Notes under the pieces: model-generated | Database searches by the model: none | Seen by the model: the letters and a program-made list of their open reading frames with translations, nothing else | What the model was told of the DNA's origin: nothing | Shown: one piece after another, positions 52,824 to 61,469 of the stretch | How positions within the stretch are numbered: position 1 is the stretch's first letter | Layout: each line of letters opens with the position of its first letter | DNA from: Firmicutes bacterium HGW-Firmicutes-16 | GTDB taxonomy: Bacteria; Bacillota; Clostridia; Oscillospirales; Oscillospiraceae | DNA length: 64,000 nucleotides | Assembly (NCBI GenBank): GCA_002841545.1 | Contig: PGZZ01000002.1 | Coordinates: 248,001 to 312,000 of the forward strand | Reading direction: 5' to 3' | Made by a program: the position numbers and the translations under genes

Positions 52824-54140
52824 TTAAAAGTTGACTTGCGTACGCTTGTCGATTACGCGCTTCGCCTTGCCCTCGAACCGCTCGATGCTCTTCGGCTCGA
52901 CGAGCTTCACCTTACAAGCGATACCTAGCACCGAATGAATAGCATCTGTCACCTTCTTGGACATTGCCTCGAGCTTTCTGACTTCGTCTGTAAAGGTGTC
53001 CTCCGTCAGCTCGACAAGTACGGTCAGATTGTCGAGATTGCCCGTTCTTTCAACTATCATCTGATAGTACGGTGCTATGCCGTCAAGCTCCATGAGAACA
53101 GACTCAATTTGCGACGGGAACACGTTTACGCCGCGGATGATAAGCATGTCGTCCGTGCGCCCCGCAGGCTTCATCATGCGAACAAAGGTGCGCCCGCACT
53201 CGCATTCTCCGGGGATGCGCATACCCACGTCGCGTGTACGGTAGCGTATGAGCGGAAGAGCTTCTTTAGTCATGCAGGTAAAGACGATTTCGCCCTCTGT
53301 TCCATCCGGCAACGGCTCACCTGTTTCGGGATCAATTATTTCGAGATAAAAATGATCCTCGTTGACGTGCAGACCATGCTGGCATTCGCATTCATAGGCG
53401 ACGCCGGGACCGATTACCTCGGAAAGCCCGTAAATATCGTAGGCTTTGAGATTGAGACGCTTCTCGATTTCTTTGCGCATGCTCTCCGTCCATGGCTCCG
53501 CACCGAAGAAGCCGGCTTTGAGGTTTAGACTATCAGCCGTAATGCCGTTCTGCTCCATATACTCCGCGATTGTCAGCGCATATGAGGGTGTTGCGAGAAT
53601 GAAGGTCGGCTTGAAGTCCTCAAGAATGGTCACCTGACGTTTTGTGTTGCCGGTCGAGGCAGGAATCGTCGCGCAGCCGATGGTTTCGGAGCCTAGTCCT
53701 CCGCCAAGTCCGCCTGTGAACAGGCCGTATCCGTAACTGATATGTCCGATATCTGATTTTGTGACGCCGCCGGCGCCGATGGTTCTAGCCATGACCTCGC
53801 CCCAAAGCTTCATATCCTTCTCAGTATAACCGACGACAGTCTGTTTTCCTGTCGTTCCGGATGAAGCGTGGATTCGCACGACCTCGTCCATCGGGACGGC
53901 AAAAAGTCCGAAGGGATAATTGTCGCGTAGGTCCTGCTTATAAGTGAACGGCAGCTTTGTTAAGTCGTTGATGGACTTAATATCCTCCGGTTTAAGGCCC
54001 ATGCTGTCAAATCGTTCACGATACATAGGAACCTTTTCATAAACTCTCTTCACCATTTCGCAAAGCCTTTCGCTTTGCAGCTCACGGAGCTTCTCCTTGG
54101 GCATTGCCTCCGCTTCTCTGTTGTACATGTGATACGACAA
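52824..54140 (-). CDS. Phenylacetate-CoA ligase family enzyme
   Basis: This 438-residue adenylate-forming enzyme has the AMP/ATP motif ASSGTTGKQTVVGYT and YGLSEVIGPGVAYECE, with C-terminal RGVNVFPSQIE. It forms acyl-CoA from phenylacetate or an arylacetic acid, a product of aromatic amino-acid oxidation by 2-oxoacid ferredoxin oxidoreductases. It starts at TTG 54140 with AGAAGG 7 nt upstream; ATG 54128 is too far from any ribosome site. An ACT protein follows and a liv transporter lies to the right. Confidence 0.9.
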   Translation of the reverse strand: MSYHMYNREAEAMPKEKLRELQSERLCEMVKRVYEKVPMYRERFDSMGLKPEDIKSINDLTKLPFTYKQDLRDNYPFGLFAVPMDEVVRIHASSGTTGKQTVVGYTEKDMKLWGEVMARTIGAGGVTKSDIGHISYGYGLFTGGLGGGLGSETIGCATIPASTGNTKRQVTILEDFKPTFILATPSYALTIAEYMEQNGITADSLNLKAGFFGAEPWTESMRKEIEKRLNLKAYDIYGLSEVIGPGVAYECECQHGLHVNEDHFYLEIIDPETGEPLPDGTEGEIVFTCMTKEALPLIRYRTRDVGMRIPGECECGRTFVRMMKPAGRTDDMLIIRGVNVFPSQIESVLMELDGIAPYYQMIVERTGNLDNLTVLVELTEDTFTDEVRKLEAMSKKVTDAIHSVLGIACKVKLVEPKSIERFEGKAKRVIDKRTQVNF

Positions 54141-54235
54141 TTTAATACCTTCTTTACTGTTTATTTATGGAAGACTCTGCCCTTTACGGAATTATCTTCG
54201 CTGTTTATAGTTTTATTGTACAGGGCAAATATTAT

Positions 54236-54269
54236 AAAAGCCCCGCAGCGAGTTTGCTGCGGGGCTTTT
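54236..54269. terminator. Intrinsic terminator in the ligase-liv gap
   Basis: The perfect 14-bp stem AAAAGCCCCGCAGC/GCTGCGGGGCTTTT with loop GAGTTT lies 96 bp from the ligase start. It would stop readthrough in both directions. Confidence 0.9.
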
Positions 54270-54435
54270 ATCAATCAATGGCGTTTGATTCATTACCCGT
54301 TATCAGACAAACTCATATAAGCCTTACCGAAGAAAAAGCCGGTAAAGCGAAAGCTAAACGAGAAAGCCTGTTGAGTTCTGGTAACACTATAATTCATAAT
54401 GAATCTCCATAGAACTATTATGAGTGAATTATAAC

Positions 54436-54624
54436 ATGGCAAAAACTGAAAAGAAAGTGTCAGTTTTAACAATTCTCGTGATTATTACATCGGTTTTATG
54501 CATCACTTCATTAAACTGTGACACGGGCGCCGCTTCGGTATTATCCATAATTATATGTATTTCATACGAAATCAACAAAAGCGCTTCGTTATCGAGGGAT
54601 GATTTGAGAGCACTAAACTATTGA
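54436..54624 (+). CDS. Possible small membrane protein
   Basis: This 62-residue frame contains one strongly hydrophobic stretch (VSVLTILVIITSVLCIT) and a second (SVLSIIICISY). A ribosome site is weak and no family is recognised. It could be a small membrane peptide or chance. It overlaps the -35 of the liv promoter at its end. Confidence 0.3.
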   Translation: MAKTEKKVSVLTILVIITSVLCITSLNCDTGAASVLSIIICISYEINKSASLSRDDLRALNY

Positions 54625-54649
54625 CTTTATTGTGATAAAGATTTAAAAT
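54621..54649 (+). promoter_or_regulatory. Promoter of the liv operon
   Basis: TTGACT (54621-54626) and TAAAAT (54644-54649) are 17 bp apart, about 115 bp before livK. Confidence 0.75.
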
Positions 54650-54696
54650 GACAACATTGACCTTATATTATTTATTCGTTTTAACCGATACTCAAG

Positions 54697-54753
54697 ATGG
54701 CTTCGTTCTCTTGCGGAGTCGTTTTTTGTATAAGTATACAACAATCAATTTAG
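54697..54753 (+). promoter_or_regulatory. liv leader: possible attenuator and 18-codon leader peptide
   Basis: A 7-bp hairpin GGCTTCG/CGGAGTC (54699-54720) is followed by GTTTTTT. An 18-codon frame, MASFSCGVVFCISIQQSI, runs across it and stops inside the livK ribosome site. It has two Val and three Ile codons, consistent with, but not proof of, attenuation by branched-chain amino acids. Confidence 0.4.
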
Positions 54754-54763
54754 GAGGAAAAAA

Positions 54764-55978
54764 ATGAAAAAGTTCTTAAGCATCGCACTAGTCCTTGTGC
54801 TCATTGTTGGCTGCTTCGCGGCATGTGGCAGCAAAGCAAAACCCGAACCGACTGCGGGTGCAACACCCAGTGCAGCAGCTTCCGGCGACACCATTAAGGT
54901 CGGAATCATCGGCTGCCAGACCGGAGAATACGCCCAGTACGGCGTCAGCGTTATGAACGGTGCAACTCTTTACATCGAGCAGCTCAACGCAAACGGCGGT
55001 ATAGGCGGCAAACAGGTAGAAATCGTAAACTATGACAACAAGGGCGACAGCCAGGAAGCCATCAACGCTTTCAATCTCGCTGTTGACAAAGGCATCACAG
55101 CTCTCATCGGCGATGTTCTTTCCGGAAATACTATGGCTGTTGTTGGCGAAGCGGCACCCCTCAACATGCCCATGATCACCGCCAGCGCAACCGCTGATGG
55201 CGTTACCTATGATTCCGAATCTGACACGGTTTACTCGAATGTTTTCCGCACCTGCTTTACCGACCCCTTCCAGGGCGAGAAAATGGCAAACTACGCAAAC
55301 GAGAAACTCTCAGCGAAGACTGCTGCCGTTATTTATGAAACCGGTAACGACTACGCTGTCGGCGTTAAGGACGCTTTCATCGCAAAGTGCGAGGCTCTCG
55401 GCATCGAAGTAGTTGATGAAGAAGGCTATGCAACCGGCGACGTCGATTTCAAAAGCCAGCTCACAACTATCGCTTCCAAGAACCCCGATGTACTTTTCTT
55501 CCCCAACTACTATGAAGATGACGGCCTCATAGCCACACAGGCCCGTGAAGTAGGCATTAAGGCTACCTTCATCGGCTCCGACGGCATGAGCGGCATTTCT
55601 AAGTATGCTTCCGCGGCTGACCTTGAAGGAACCGTTTACTGCGCAGGCTACGCTCCCGCCAGTTCCGATGCTGTCAAGGCCTTTGAAGAGGCATACACCG
55701 CAAAGTACGGCACTGATACACTCAATATGTTCTCCGCTAACGCTTATGACGCAGCAATGGTTCTCTGCAACGCACTCCAGATTGCAGAAGACGCAGGTCT
55801 TACCGCAGGCACTGACGAGTATAAGCAGGCTGTTATCGACGCTATCCGCGACAAGAGCGCCGATCTTGAATCTATCACCTGCAATGGCTACACCTTTGAC
55901 GAGCACAATAACCCCGTCAAGGCCACTAACATCATGAAGCTTGTCGGCGGCGTCGAAACCTTCACCGAGACATACTAA
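54764..55978 (+). CDS. livK: Branched-chain amino-acid ABC transporter, substrate-binding lipoprotein
   Basis: This 404-residue protein has a lipoprotein signal with Cys21 (GCFAAC), a Thr/Pro/Ala linker, and a type I periplasmic-binding fold (IKVGIIGCQTGEYAQYG, ANGGIGGKQVEIV). It captures amino acids, probably branched-chain or related, for LivHMGF. First gene of a five-gene operon; AGGAGG before the ATG. Confidence 0.93.
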   Translation: MKKFLSIALVLVLIVGCFAACGSKAKPEPTAGATPSAAASGDTIKVGIIGCQTGEYAQYGVSVMNGATLYIEQLNANGGIGGKQVEIVNYDNKGDSQEAINAFNLAVDKGITALIGDVLSGNTMAVVGEAAPLNMPMITASATADGVTYDSESDTVYSNVFRTCFTDPFQGEKMANYANEKLSAKTAAVIYETGNDYAVGVKDAFIAKCEALGIEVVDEEGYATGDVDFKSQLTTIASKNPDVLFFPNYYEDDGLIATQAREVGIKATFIGSDGMSGISKYASAADLEGTVYCAGYAPASSDAVKAFEEAYTAKYGTDTLNMFSANAYDAAMVLCNALQIAEDAGLTAGTDEYKQAVIDAIRDKSADLESITCNGYTFDEHNNPVKATNIMKLVGGVETFTETY

Positions 55979-56001
55979 TAGAGCTTTATACCTGAACGAT
56001 A

Positions 56002-56034
56002 CTTTGTGCGGGAAGTTTATCTTCCCGCACAAAG
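56002..56034 (+). promoter_or_regulatory. Stem-loop after livK
   Basis: A perfect 14-bp stem CTTTGTGCGGGAAG/CTTCCCGCACAAAG with loop TTTAT in the 174-bp gap to livH. It probably stabilises livK mRNA and lowers livH expression. Confidence 0.75.
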
Positions 56035-56152
56035 GCATTTACTTTTATAACCCTTTCCGGTGCGGACGCCCGATGGGTGGACCTAAAACAGCAGCTTTTG
56101 GGGCCAGCCATCAAGCGTCTGCGAAAAACTTTTTCAGAGAGGACGAAAATAT

Positions 56153-57031
56153 ATGTCCCTTGTATTCAGCCAACTGATTAACGGACTTCAATCCGGCAGC
56201 ATTTATGCTTTAATAGCTATCGGCTACAGCATGGTATACGGCATCATCCTGCTGCTGAACTTCGCGCACGGTGATATTATCATGGTCGGCGCTTATGTAG
56301 CGTGGCTCGTAGTTGTCAATTTATCTCTCCCTCCCGCTTTAGCTATTGCTCTTGCAATTATCGCCTGCACTTTACTTGGTGTGGTAATTGAAAAAGTTGC
56401 CTATTCTCCGCTTCGCAAGGCTCCACGCCTGTCACTGCTGATAACGGCTATCGGAATATCCTTCCTTCTTGAGAATCTCGCCCAACTAAAGTTTGGCGCA
56501 GGTGCCAAGAATGTTCCCGCACTCATCACGGGTCCCGCACTAGATATCGGAGGACAGCACATAGGTTTCACGGCAGTGCTGACGATTATCGTATCCGTTG
56601 TCGCGATGATTGGACTTACCTTTCTTATCCGGAAAACTAAAATGGGCAAGGCTATGCGCGCCGTATCGGAGGATATGGGCACGGCTCAGCTCATGGGCAT
56701 CAATGTCAACAGCACAATCAGTTTTACCTTCGCCGTTGGCAGTGCACTGGCCGGTATCGGCTCAGTTCTCTATAGCTGCGCTTATCCCCAGGCAGCCCCA
56801 ACTATGGGCTCGATGCTTGGTCTGAAGGCTTTTGTCGCAGCAGTCCTCGGCGGAATCGGCTCTATTCCAGGCGCCATGATAGGCGGCTTTGCAATTGGTA
56901 TCGCTGAAGCAATCGTTTCCGCAATCGGCCTCTCCGTTTGGAAAGACGGCGTTGTCTTTGCAATACTAATCATTGTACTCATTTTCAAGCCCACAGGTAT
57001 AATGGGCAAGAAAATTAACGAGAAAGTTTAA
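56153..57031 (+). CDS. livH: Branched-chain amino-acid ABC permease LivH
   Basis: This 292-residue permease has about eight membrane helices and motifs GSIYALIAIGYSMVYG, NFAHGD and VLGGIGSIPGAMIGG. It is the first of the two transmembrane partners. GAGAGG precedes the ATG. Confidence 0.93.
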   Translation: MSLVFSQLINGLQSGSIYALIAIGYSMVYGIILLLNFAHGDIIMVGAYVAWLVVVNLSLPPALAIALAIIACTLLGVVIEKVAYSPLRKAPRLSLLITAIGISFLLENLAQLKFGAGAKNVPALITGPALDIGGQHIGFTAVLTIIVSVVAMIGLTFLIRKTKMGKAMRAVSEDMGTAQLMGINVNSTISFTFAVGSALAGIGSVLYSCAYPQAAPTMGSMLGLKAFVAAVLGGIGSIPGAMIGGFAIGIAEAIVSAIGLSVWKDGVVFAILIIVLIFKPTGIMGKKINEKV

Positions 57032-57043
57032 GGGGGCGGTTTT

Positions 57044-58096
57044 GTGATAAAGAAATCCACTATAATCCCGATGCCGCTTCGCTATCTTATAAATATTGTT
57101 CTTTTTGCGGCCTTCCTGTTCGTTATGAACACACTCATAACGGGCGGAACGATTTCTAAGTATTACTCGGGCGTCATTTCCTCTATCGGTATCAGCATTA
57201 TCCTTGCCGTATCTCTTAATATGGCCACAGGATACTTGGGACAGCTCCCTCTCGGACACGCTGGCTTCATGGCAGTCGGAGCATATACCTCTGCGCTTAT
57301 AATGAAGGCCGCGGCAGGTTCTTTGATTACTTTCCCTCTGGCTCTTTTAGCGGGTGGTCTTGTCGCAGCGCTCTTCGGTATTTTAATCGGCATTCCCGCT
57401 CTGAAGCTCAAGGGCGACTATCTTGCGATACTGACACTTGGCTTTGGTCAGATAATTATGGTTGTGCTTCTGAACATCGATGATGTTTTGGGCTTTAAGC
57501 TCACAAGAGGAGCTGCCGGACTTCAGAAAATTCCGAAAACAACAACCTTCCTTATCACCTTCATCTGTGTCGGAATCACCTGCTTCGTCATTCACACGAT
57601 TATGAAGTCCCGTCACGGAAGGGCAATCCTCTCAATACGTGAAAATGAGATTGCTGCGGAATCCTGCGGCATCAACACCACCTATTACAAAACTCTCGGC
57701 TTTGTCGTATCCGCTTTTTTTGCGGGCGTTGCAGGCGGTCTTTATGCGGGCAATATCGGAATATTGAACCCCTCCGCTTTCGGATTCATGAAGTCGATTG
57801 AAATATTGGTTATGGTCGTTCTCGGCGGCATGGGCAGTATGTTTGGCAGTGTTTTGAGCGGCGGCGTTCTTACCGCTCTTCCGGAGCTCCTCCGTGATTT
57901 TGATAAATACCGTATGGTCGTTTACTCCCTTGTCCTCGTCGTTGTAATGATCTTTAAGCCGACGGGCCTCATGGGAACCTATGATTTCTCGCTCAATGGT
58001 CTTCTCGATAAGCTAATCCTCAGACTTAAAGGCGGCAAAGGTGACGGCGGCGGAAAAGCTGTTTTGGTCGAAAAGGAGGGCAAGGCAAATGAGTAG
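57044..58096 (+). CDS. livM: Branched-chain amino-acid ABC permease LivM
   Basis: This 350-residue permease has the paired motifs GQLPLGHAGFMAVGAYTSAL and VLGGMGSMFGSVLSGG, plus a longer charged C-terminal tail. It starts with GTG behind AAGGGGG, 12 bp after livH, and overlaps livG by 8 bp. Confidence 0.92.
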   Translation: MIKKSTIIPMPLRYLINIVLFAAFLFVMNTLITGGTISKYYSGVISSIGISIILAVSLNMATGYLGQLPLGHAGFMAVGAYTSALIMKAAAGSLITFPLALLAGGLVAALFGILIGIPALKLKGDYLAILTLGFGQIIMVVLLNIDDVLGFKLTRGAAGLQKIPKTTTFLITFICVGITCFVIHTIMKSRHGRAILSIRENEIAAESCGINTTYYKTLGFVVSAFFAGVAGGLYAGNIGILNPSAFGFMKSIEILVMVVLGGMGSMFGSVLSGGVLTALPELLRDFDKYRMVVYSLVLVVVMIFKPTGLMGTYDFSLNGLLDKLILRLKGGKGDGGGKAVLVEKEGKANE

Positions 58097-58943
58097 ATTT
58101 CAAAGAGAACCCGTGAAACTTGTTCCGGTCCCCTCCCCGAACTTCATTCCCGAACGCGACGTTGACAAAACCCCCATACTCGAAGTATCTCACCTCGGTA
58201 TCGACTTCGGCGGGCTGACCGCTGTCGACGATTTCAATATGGCAATCGGCAGAACCGAAATTGCGGGTCTTATCGGCCCTAATGGCGCGGGAAAAACAAC
58301 TGTTTTCAACCTGCTCACAAAGGTGTATCAGCCGACACGCGGAACAATTATGCTTGACGGACGGGATACCGCCGGAATGAACACCATTCAGGTGAATAAA
58401 CTTGGCATCGCCAGAACCTTCCAGAATATAAGACTTTTCAAGGCGCTTTCCGTTATGGATAACGTTCTCATAGGTCTTCATAATGAAATGGATTATCATC
58501 TTCCCAGTGCGGTTTTCAGGTTTCCTTCCTATTGGAGAAGCGAGAAAATTGCAAAAGGCCGTGCCTTGGAACTTCTATCGATTTTCGATATGCAGGATTT
58601 AGCGGACGCGAAGGCGGGTTCCCTGCCCTACGGCGCGCAGCGCAGACTCGAAATTGTCCGCGCACTCGGCACGAACCCCTCGCTTCTTCTTCTCGACGAG
58701 CCGGCTGCTGGCATGAACCCCTCCGAAACGACTGAGCTTATGGAGAACATCCAGAAGATACGCGATACTTTTAAGATTGCTATAATGCTTATTGAGCACG
58801 ATATGAGTCTTGTCATGGGCATCTGCGAAGGCATCGGTGTGCTAAACTACGGCAAAGTTATCGCAAAGGGCACGCCAGAGGACATCCAGTCTAACCCGCA
58901 GGTCATCGAGGCTTACCTGGGCAAGAAAAAGGAGGCTAACTGA
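58089..58943 (+). CDS. livG: Branched-chain amino-acid ABC ATPase LivG
   Basis: This 284-residue ATPase has Walker A GPNGAGKT at 63-70, the Liv-type insertion and LLLDEPAAGMNPSE, followed by IEHDMSLVM. Its signature region reads LPYGAQRRLEI instead of the usual LSGGQ, normal for LivG. ATG 58089 (GGAGGG upstream) replaces the longer frame from 58041. It works with LivF. Confidence 0.94.
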   Translation: MSRFQREPVKLVPVPSPNFIPERDVDKTPILEVSHLGIDFGGLTAVDDFNMAIGRTEIAGLIGPNGAGKTTVFNLLTKVYQPTRGTIMLDGRDTAGMNTIQVNKLGIARTFQNIRLFKALSVMDNVLIGLHNEMDYHLPSAVFRFPSYWRSEKIAKGRALELLSIFDMQDLADAKAGSLPYGAQRRLEIVRALGTNPSLLLLDEPAAGMNPSETTELMENIQKIRDTFKIAIMLIEHDMSLVMGICEGIGVLNYGKVIAKGTPEDIQSNPQVIEAYLGKKKEAN

Positions 58944-58946
58944 CGT

Positions 58947-59648
58947 ATGCTGAAAGTCAATGACATTAACGTATTTTACGGCAGTATCCACGCCATAAAG
59001 GGAGTATCCTTTGAGGTCAACAAGGGTGAAATCGTGACCCTAATCGGCGCAAACGGTGCCGGAAAATCAACTATCCTCAATACCGTTTCGGGACTTCTCA
59101 AAAGCAAAACAGGCTCAATAACCTTCATTGACAAAACCATCAGCAATATCGTGCCGCACAAGATTGTTGCAGCAGGACTTGCGCAGGTTCCGGAGGGGCG
59201 CAGAGTATTTCTCGGTATGACCGTTGAGGAAAACCTTGAAATGGGCGCGTTTACAAGGAAAGCCAATGAAATCAGCGAGGATATGGACAGTGTCTATGTC
59301 CGCTTTCCCCGTTTGAAGGAGCGCAGAAAACAGATTGCGGGCACACTTTCCGGCGGTGAACAGCAAATGCTCGCAATGGGCAGGGCGCTAATGTCGAAAC
59401 CGGAACTGCTCATGCTCGACGAGCCTTCAATGGGACTTGCTCCAATACTCGTCGAACAAATATTCGACATCATAAAGGAACTAAACGCTGCAGGTACGAC
59501 GATTCTTCTCGTTGAGCAGAATGCGCAGATGGCGCTTTCAATCGCCGATCGAGGCTATGTCCTCGAGACCGGCAAAATAGTGACAAGCGCAAAAGCTTCC
59601 GACCTCTTGAATAACGACGCCGTTAAAAAAGCATACCTTGGCGGCTGA
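58947..59648 (+). CDS. livF: Branched-chain amino-acid ABC ATPase LivF
   Basis: This 233-residue ATPase has Walker A GANGAGKS at 34-41, LSGGEQQMLAMGRAL and LLMLDEPSMGLAP, as in LivF. It is the last gene of the operon, 3 bp after livG; a terminator follows. Confidence 0.94.
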   Translation: MLKVNDINVFYGSIHAIKGVSFEVNKGEIVTLIGANGAGKSTILNTVSGLLKSKTGSITFIDKTISNIVPHKIVAAGLAQVPEGRRVFLGMTVEENLEMGAFTRKANEISEDMDSVYVRFPRLKERRKQIAGTLSGGEQQMLAMGRALMSKPELLMLDEPSMGLAPILVEQIFDIIKELNAAGTTILLVEQNAQMALSIADRGYVLETGKIVTSAKASDLLNNDAVKKAYLGG

Positions 59649-59654
59649 GATTTA

Positions 59655-59695
59655 AAAGTCCGCCATACCCGCGAGTTATGGGTATGGCGGACTTT
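59655..59695 (+). terminator. liv operon terminator
   Basis: The 16-bp perfect stem AAAGTCCGCCATACCC/GGGTATGGCGGACTTT lies 6 bp after the livF stop. Confidence 0.88.
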
Positions 59696-59701
59696 GCGCT
59701 A

Positions 59702-59731
59702 TTGACTTGAGCGTTCAAAATGTTGTATACT
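59702..59731 (+). promoter_or_regulatory. Promoter of the glycosyltransferase operon
   Basis: TTGACT (59702-59707) and TATACT (59726-59731) are 18 bp apart, about 95 bp before the gene; the leader holds two small hairpins (GCCCTaccttAGGGC and CCCTctgAAGGG). Confidence 0.6.
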
Positions 59732-59826
59732 TGGCAAAGCGGTCCAATATGCCAAGCCTGTGATTGACCGACACTAAATATTTAAGCCCTACCTTAGGGC
59801 AATCCCTCTGAAGGGCAGGCGGTAGC

Positions 59827-60918
59827 TTGAATGTTCTTTATCTGATAAATTATGCCGGTAAAGCCGGTACCGAAAAATACGTTGAAAACCTGATTCACCT
59901 TGGACAAGGCAAGATTAATCCTTTCTTCGCCTATAATATCGATGGCGAGCTGTCACAGAAAATGAAAGATGCGGGTGTCCCCTCCTTCCAATTTGAAATG
60001 AGCTGGCGCTCCCTGTTTTCGGCGGCAAAAAAGCTCGCTGGACACTGCCGCGATAACGGCATTGATGTGATTCACGCCCAGTATCCGCGTGAAAATATAA
60101 TCGCCCTAATCTCAAAGCGATTTTATGATAAGCCTCGGGTCGTTCTGACAAACCACCTCACTCTGCGGCTTACAGGGGCTTCCGGCTTTATCTGGCGCAT
60201 GCTCAACAGGCATTTCACGCCAAAAAATCACCGCATTATCGCCGTCTGCAACGAGGGGCGGGATATAATGATTGATAACGGTGTGAAGCCCGAGCGCATA
60301 GCCGTCATCTTTAACGGCATAGAGCCTGCGGACAAGCCAGTCAGGTCTGACGTGATTCGCAAGGAGCTTGCGCTTTCGGACGACTGTTTTATCATGGCGA
60401 TACTCGCGAGATTTGCGCCGGAAAAAGGGCTCTCCTTTCTTTTAAATTCCCTCGCGGAGCTGAAAAAGAATACTGAAAGACCGTTCGTGTGCCTCATTTG
60501 CGGCGACGGAGAGCTATTTGGCGAGATAAAAAGTAAAATCACAGAGCTTCACCTCGAAAACGAGTGTCGTCTGCTGGGTTTCCGAAAAGACACACGCGAA
60601 ATACTGCTCGGCTCGGAGCTTTATCTCTGCTCCTCTAGCTGCAACGAGGCAATGAGCTTTGCGATACTCGAAGCGATGAACGCTGGTCTCCCTCTCGTTG
60701 TCACAGATGTAGGCGGAAACCGAGACCTTGCCGAAACCGATATTCAGTGCGGCTTTGTCAGTCAATACGGTGACGTAAATACCTTTACTTCCAACATTAA
60801 GCGCTTTTTGGACGCCCCTCTGCTGAGAGAAAAGTGTTCGGCTTTGGCGACCGAAAAAATTGTTAAATACTTTGACTTAAACAAGCTGGCGGATGATGTT
60901 TTCGCCGCATACAACTAA
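59827..60918 (+). CDS. Glycosyltransferase family 4
   Basis: This 363-residue GT-B enzyme has GTEKYVENLI in the N-terminal half and the C-terminal motif ILARFAPEKG, then SSSCNEAMSFAILEAMNAGLPLV with the E-x7-E signature. It starts at TTG 59827 (AGGCGG upstream). Sugar and acceptor are unknown, but it begins a surface polysaccharide group with an O-antigen ligase family gene. Confidence 0.88.
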   Translation: MNVLYLINYAGKAGTEKYVENLIHLGQGKINPFFAYNIDGELSQKMKDAGVPSFQFEMSWRSLFSAAKKLAGHCRDNGIDVIHAQYPRENIIALISKRFYDKPRVVLTNHLTLRLTGASGFIWRMLNRHFTPKNHRIIAVCNEGRDIMIDNGVKPERIAVIFNGIEPADKPVRSDVIRKELALSDDCFIMAILARFAPEKGLSFLLNSLAELKKNTERPFVCLICGDGELFGEIKSKITELHLENECRLLGFRKDTREILLGSELYLCSSSCNEAMSFAILEAMNAGLPLVVTDVGGNRDLAETDIQCGFVSQYGDVNTFTSNIKRFLDAPLLREKCSALATEKIVKYFDLNKLADDVFAAYN

Positions 60919-60941
60919 AGTCTGAAAGAAGGAAACATAAA

Positions 60942-61424
60942 ATGATAGATAAAAACGGTAAGCTCTTTGGAAAGATTAACCTCATCGATTTCGTTATAGT
61001 TCTCGTCCTCCTTGCTCTCGTCGCATTTGTCGCTATGAAAGTCATGGATAAGGGCAATGAAGGCGCGAGCCTCTCGCAGGTGCGCATCAGCTTCTTTGGA
61101 GATGAAACCCCCGATTATGTCGCGAAAGTTCTTGAAGAAGGAACGAGCGTCATGGATTCGACCGAAAAAGTGACTCTCGGGACCGTCGAAAGCTTCGAAG
61201 TCGGCGCGCCTATAGGCTATGATACAAATGCCAACGGAGAAATCCAGCAGGTTACCAGACAGGGCTACAAATCCGTATCGATTACGGCTATAGGCAAAGG
61301 AGAGCTTTCCGAACACGGCGTTACAATTGACGGTGTGCTCTATGGTGTCGGTCATACGCTCACGATCTATGCCGGAAAAGCAAAGCTTTTTTTGAAAATC
61401 AGCGGCATTGAGGCTGTTTCTTAA
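60942..61424 (+). CDS. DUF4330 membrane-anchored protein
   Basis: This 160-residue protein has one N-terminal membrane helix (LIDFVIVLVLLALVAFVAMKV) and an extracellular beta-rich domain of the DUF4330 type. Function unknown; in Clostridia it often neighbours polysaccharide export or polymerisation genes, as here. AGAAGG lies before the ATG. Confidence 0.8.
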   Translation: MIDKNGKLFGKINLIDFVIVLVLLALVAFVAMKVMDKGNEGASLSQVRISFFGDETPDYVAKVLEEGTSVMDSTEKVTLGTVESFEVGAPIGYDTNANGEIQQVTRQGYKSVSITAIGKGELSEHGVTIDGVLYGVGHTLTIYAGKAKLFLKISGIEAVS

Positions 61425-61469
61425 CCAAGGCCTAACCCCTAAATAATCCTATGAAAGCGGGGTGGCTTT

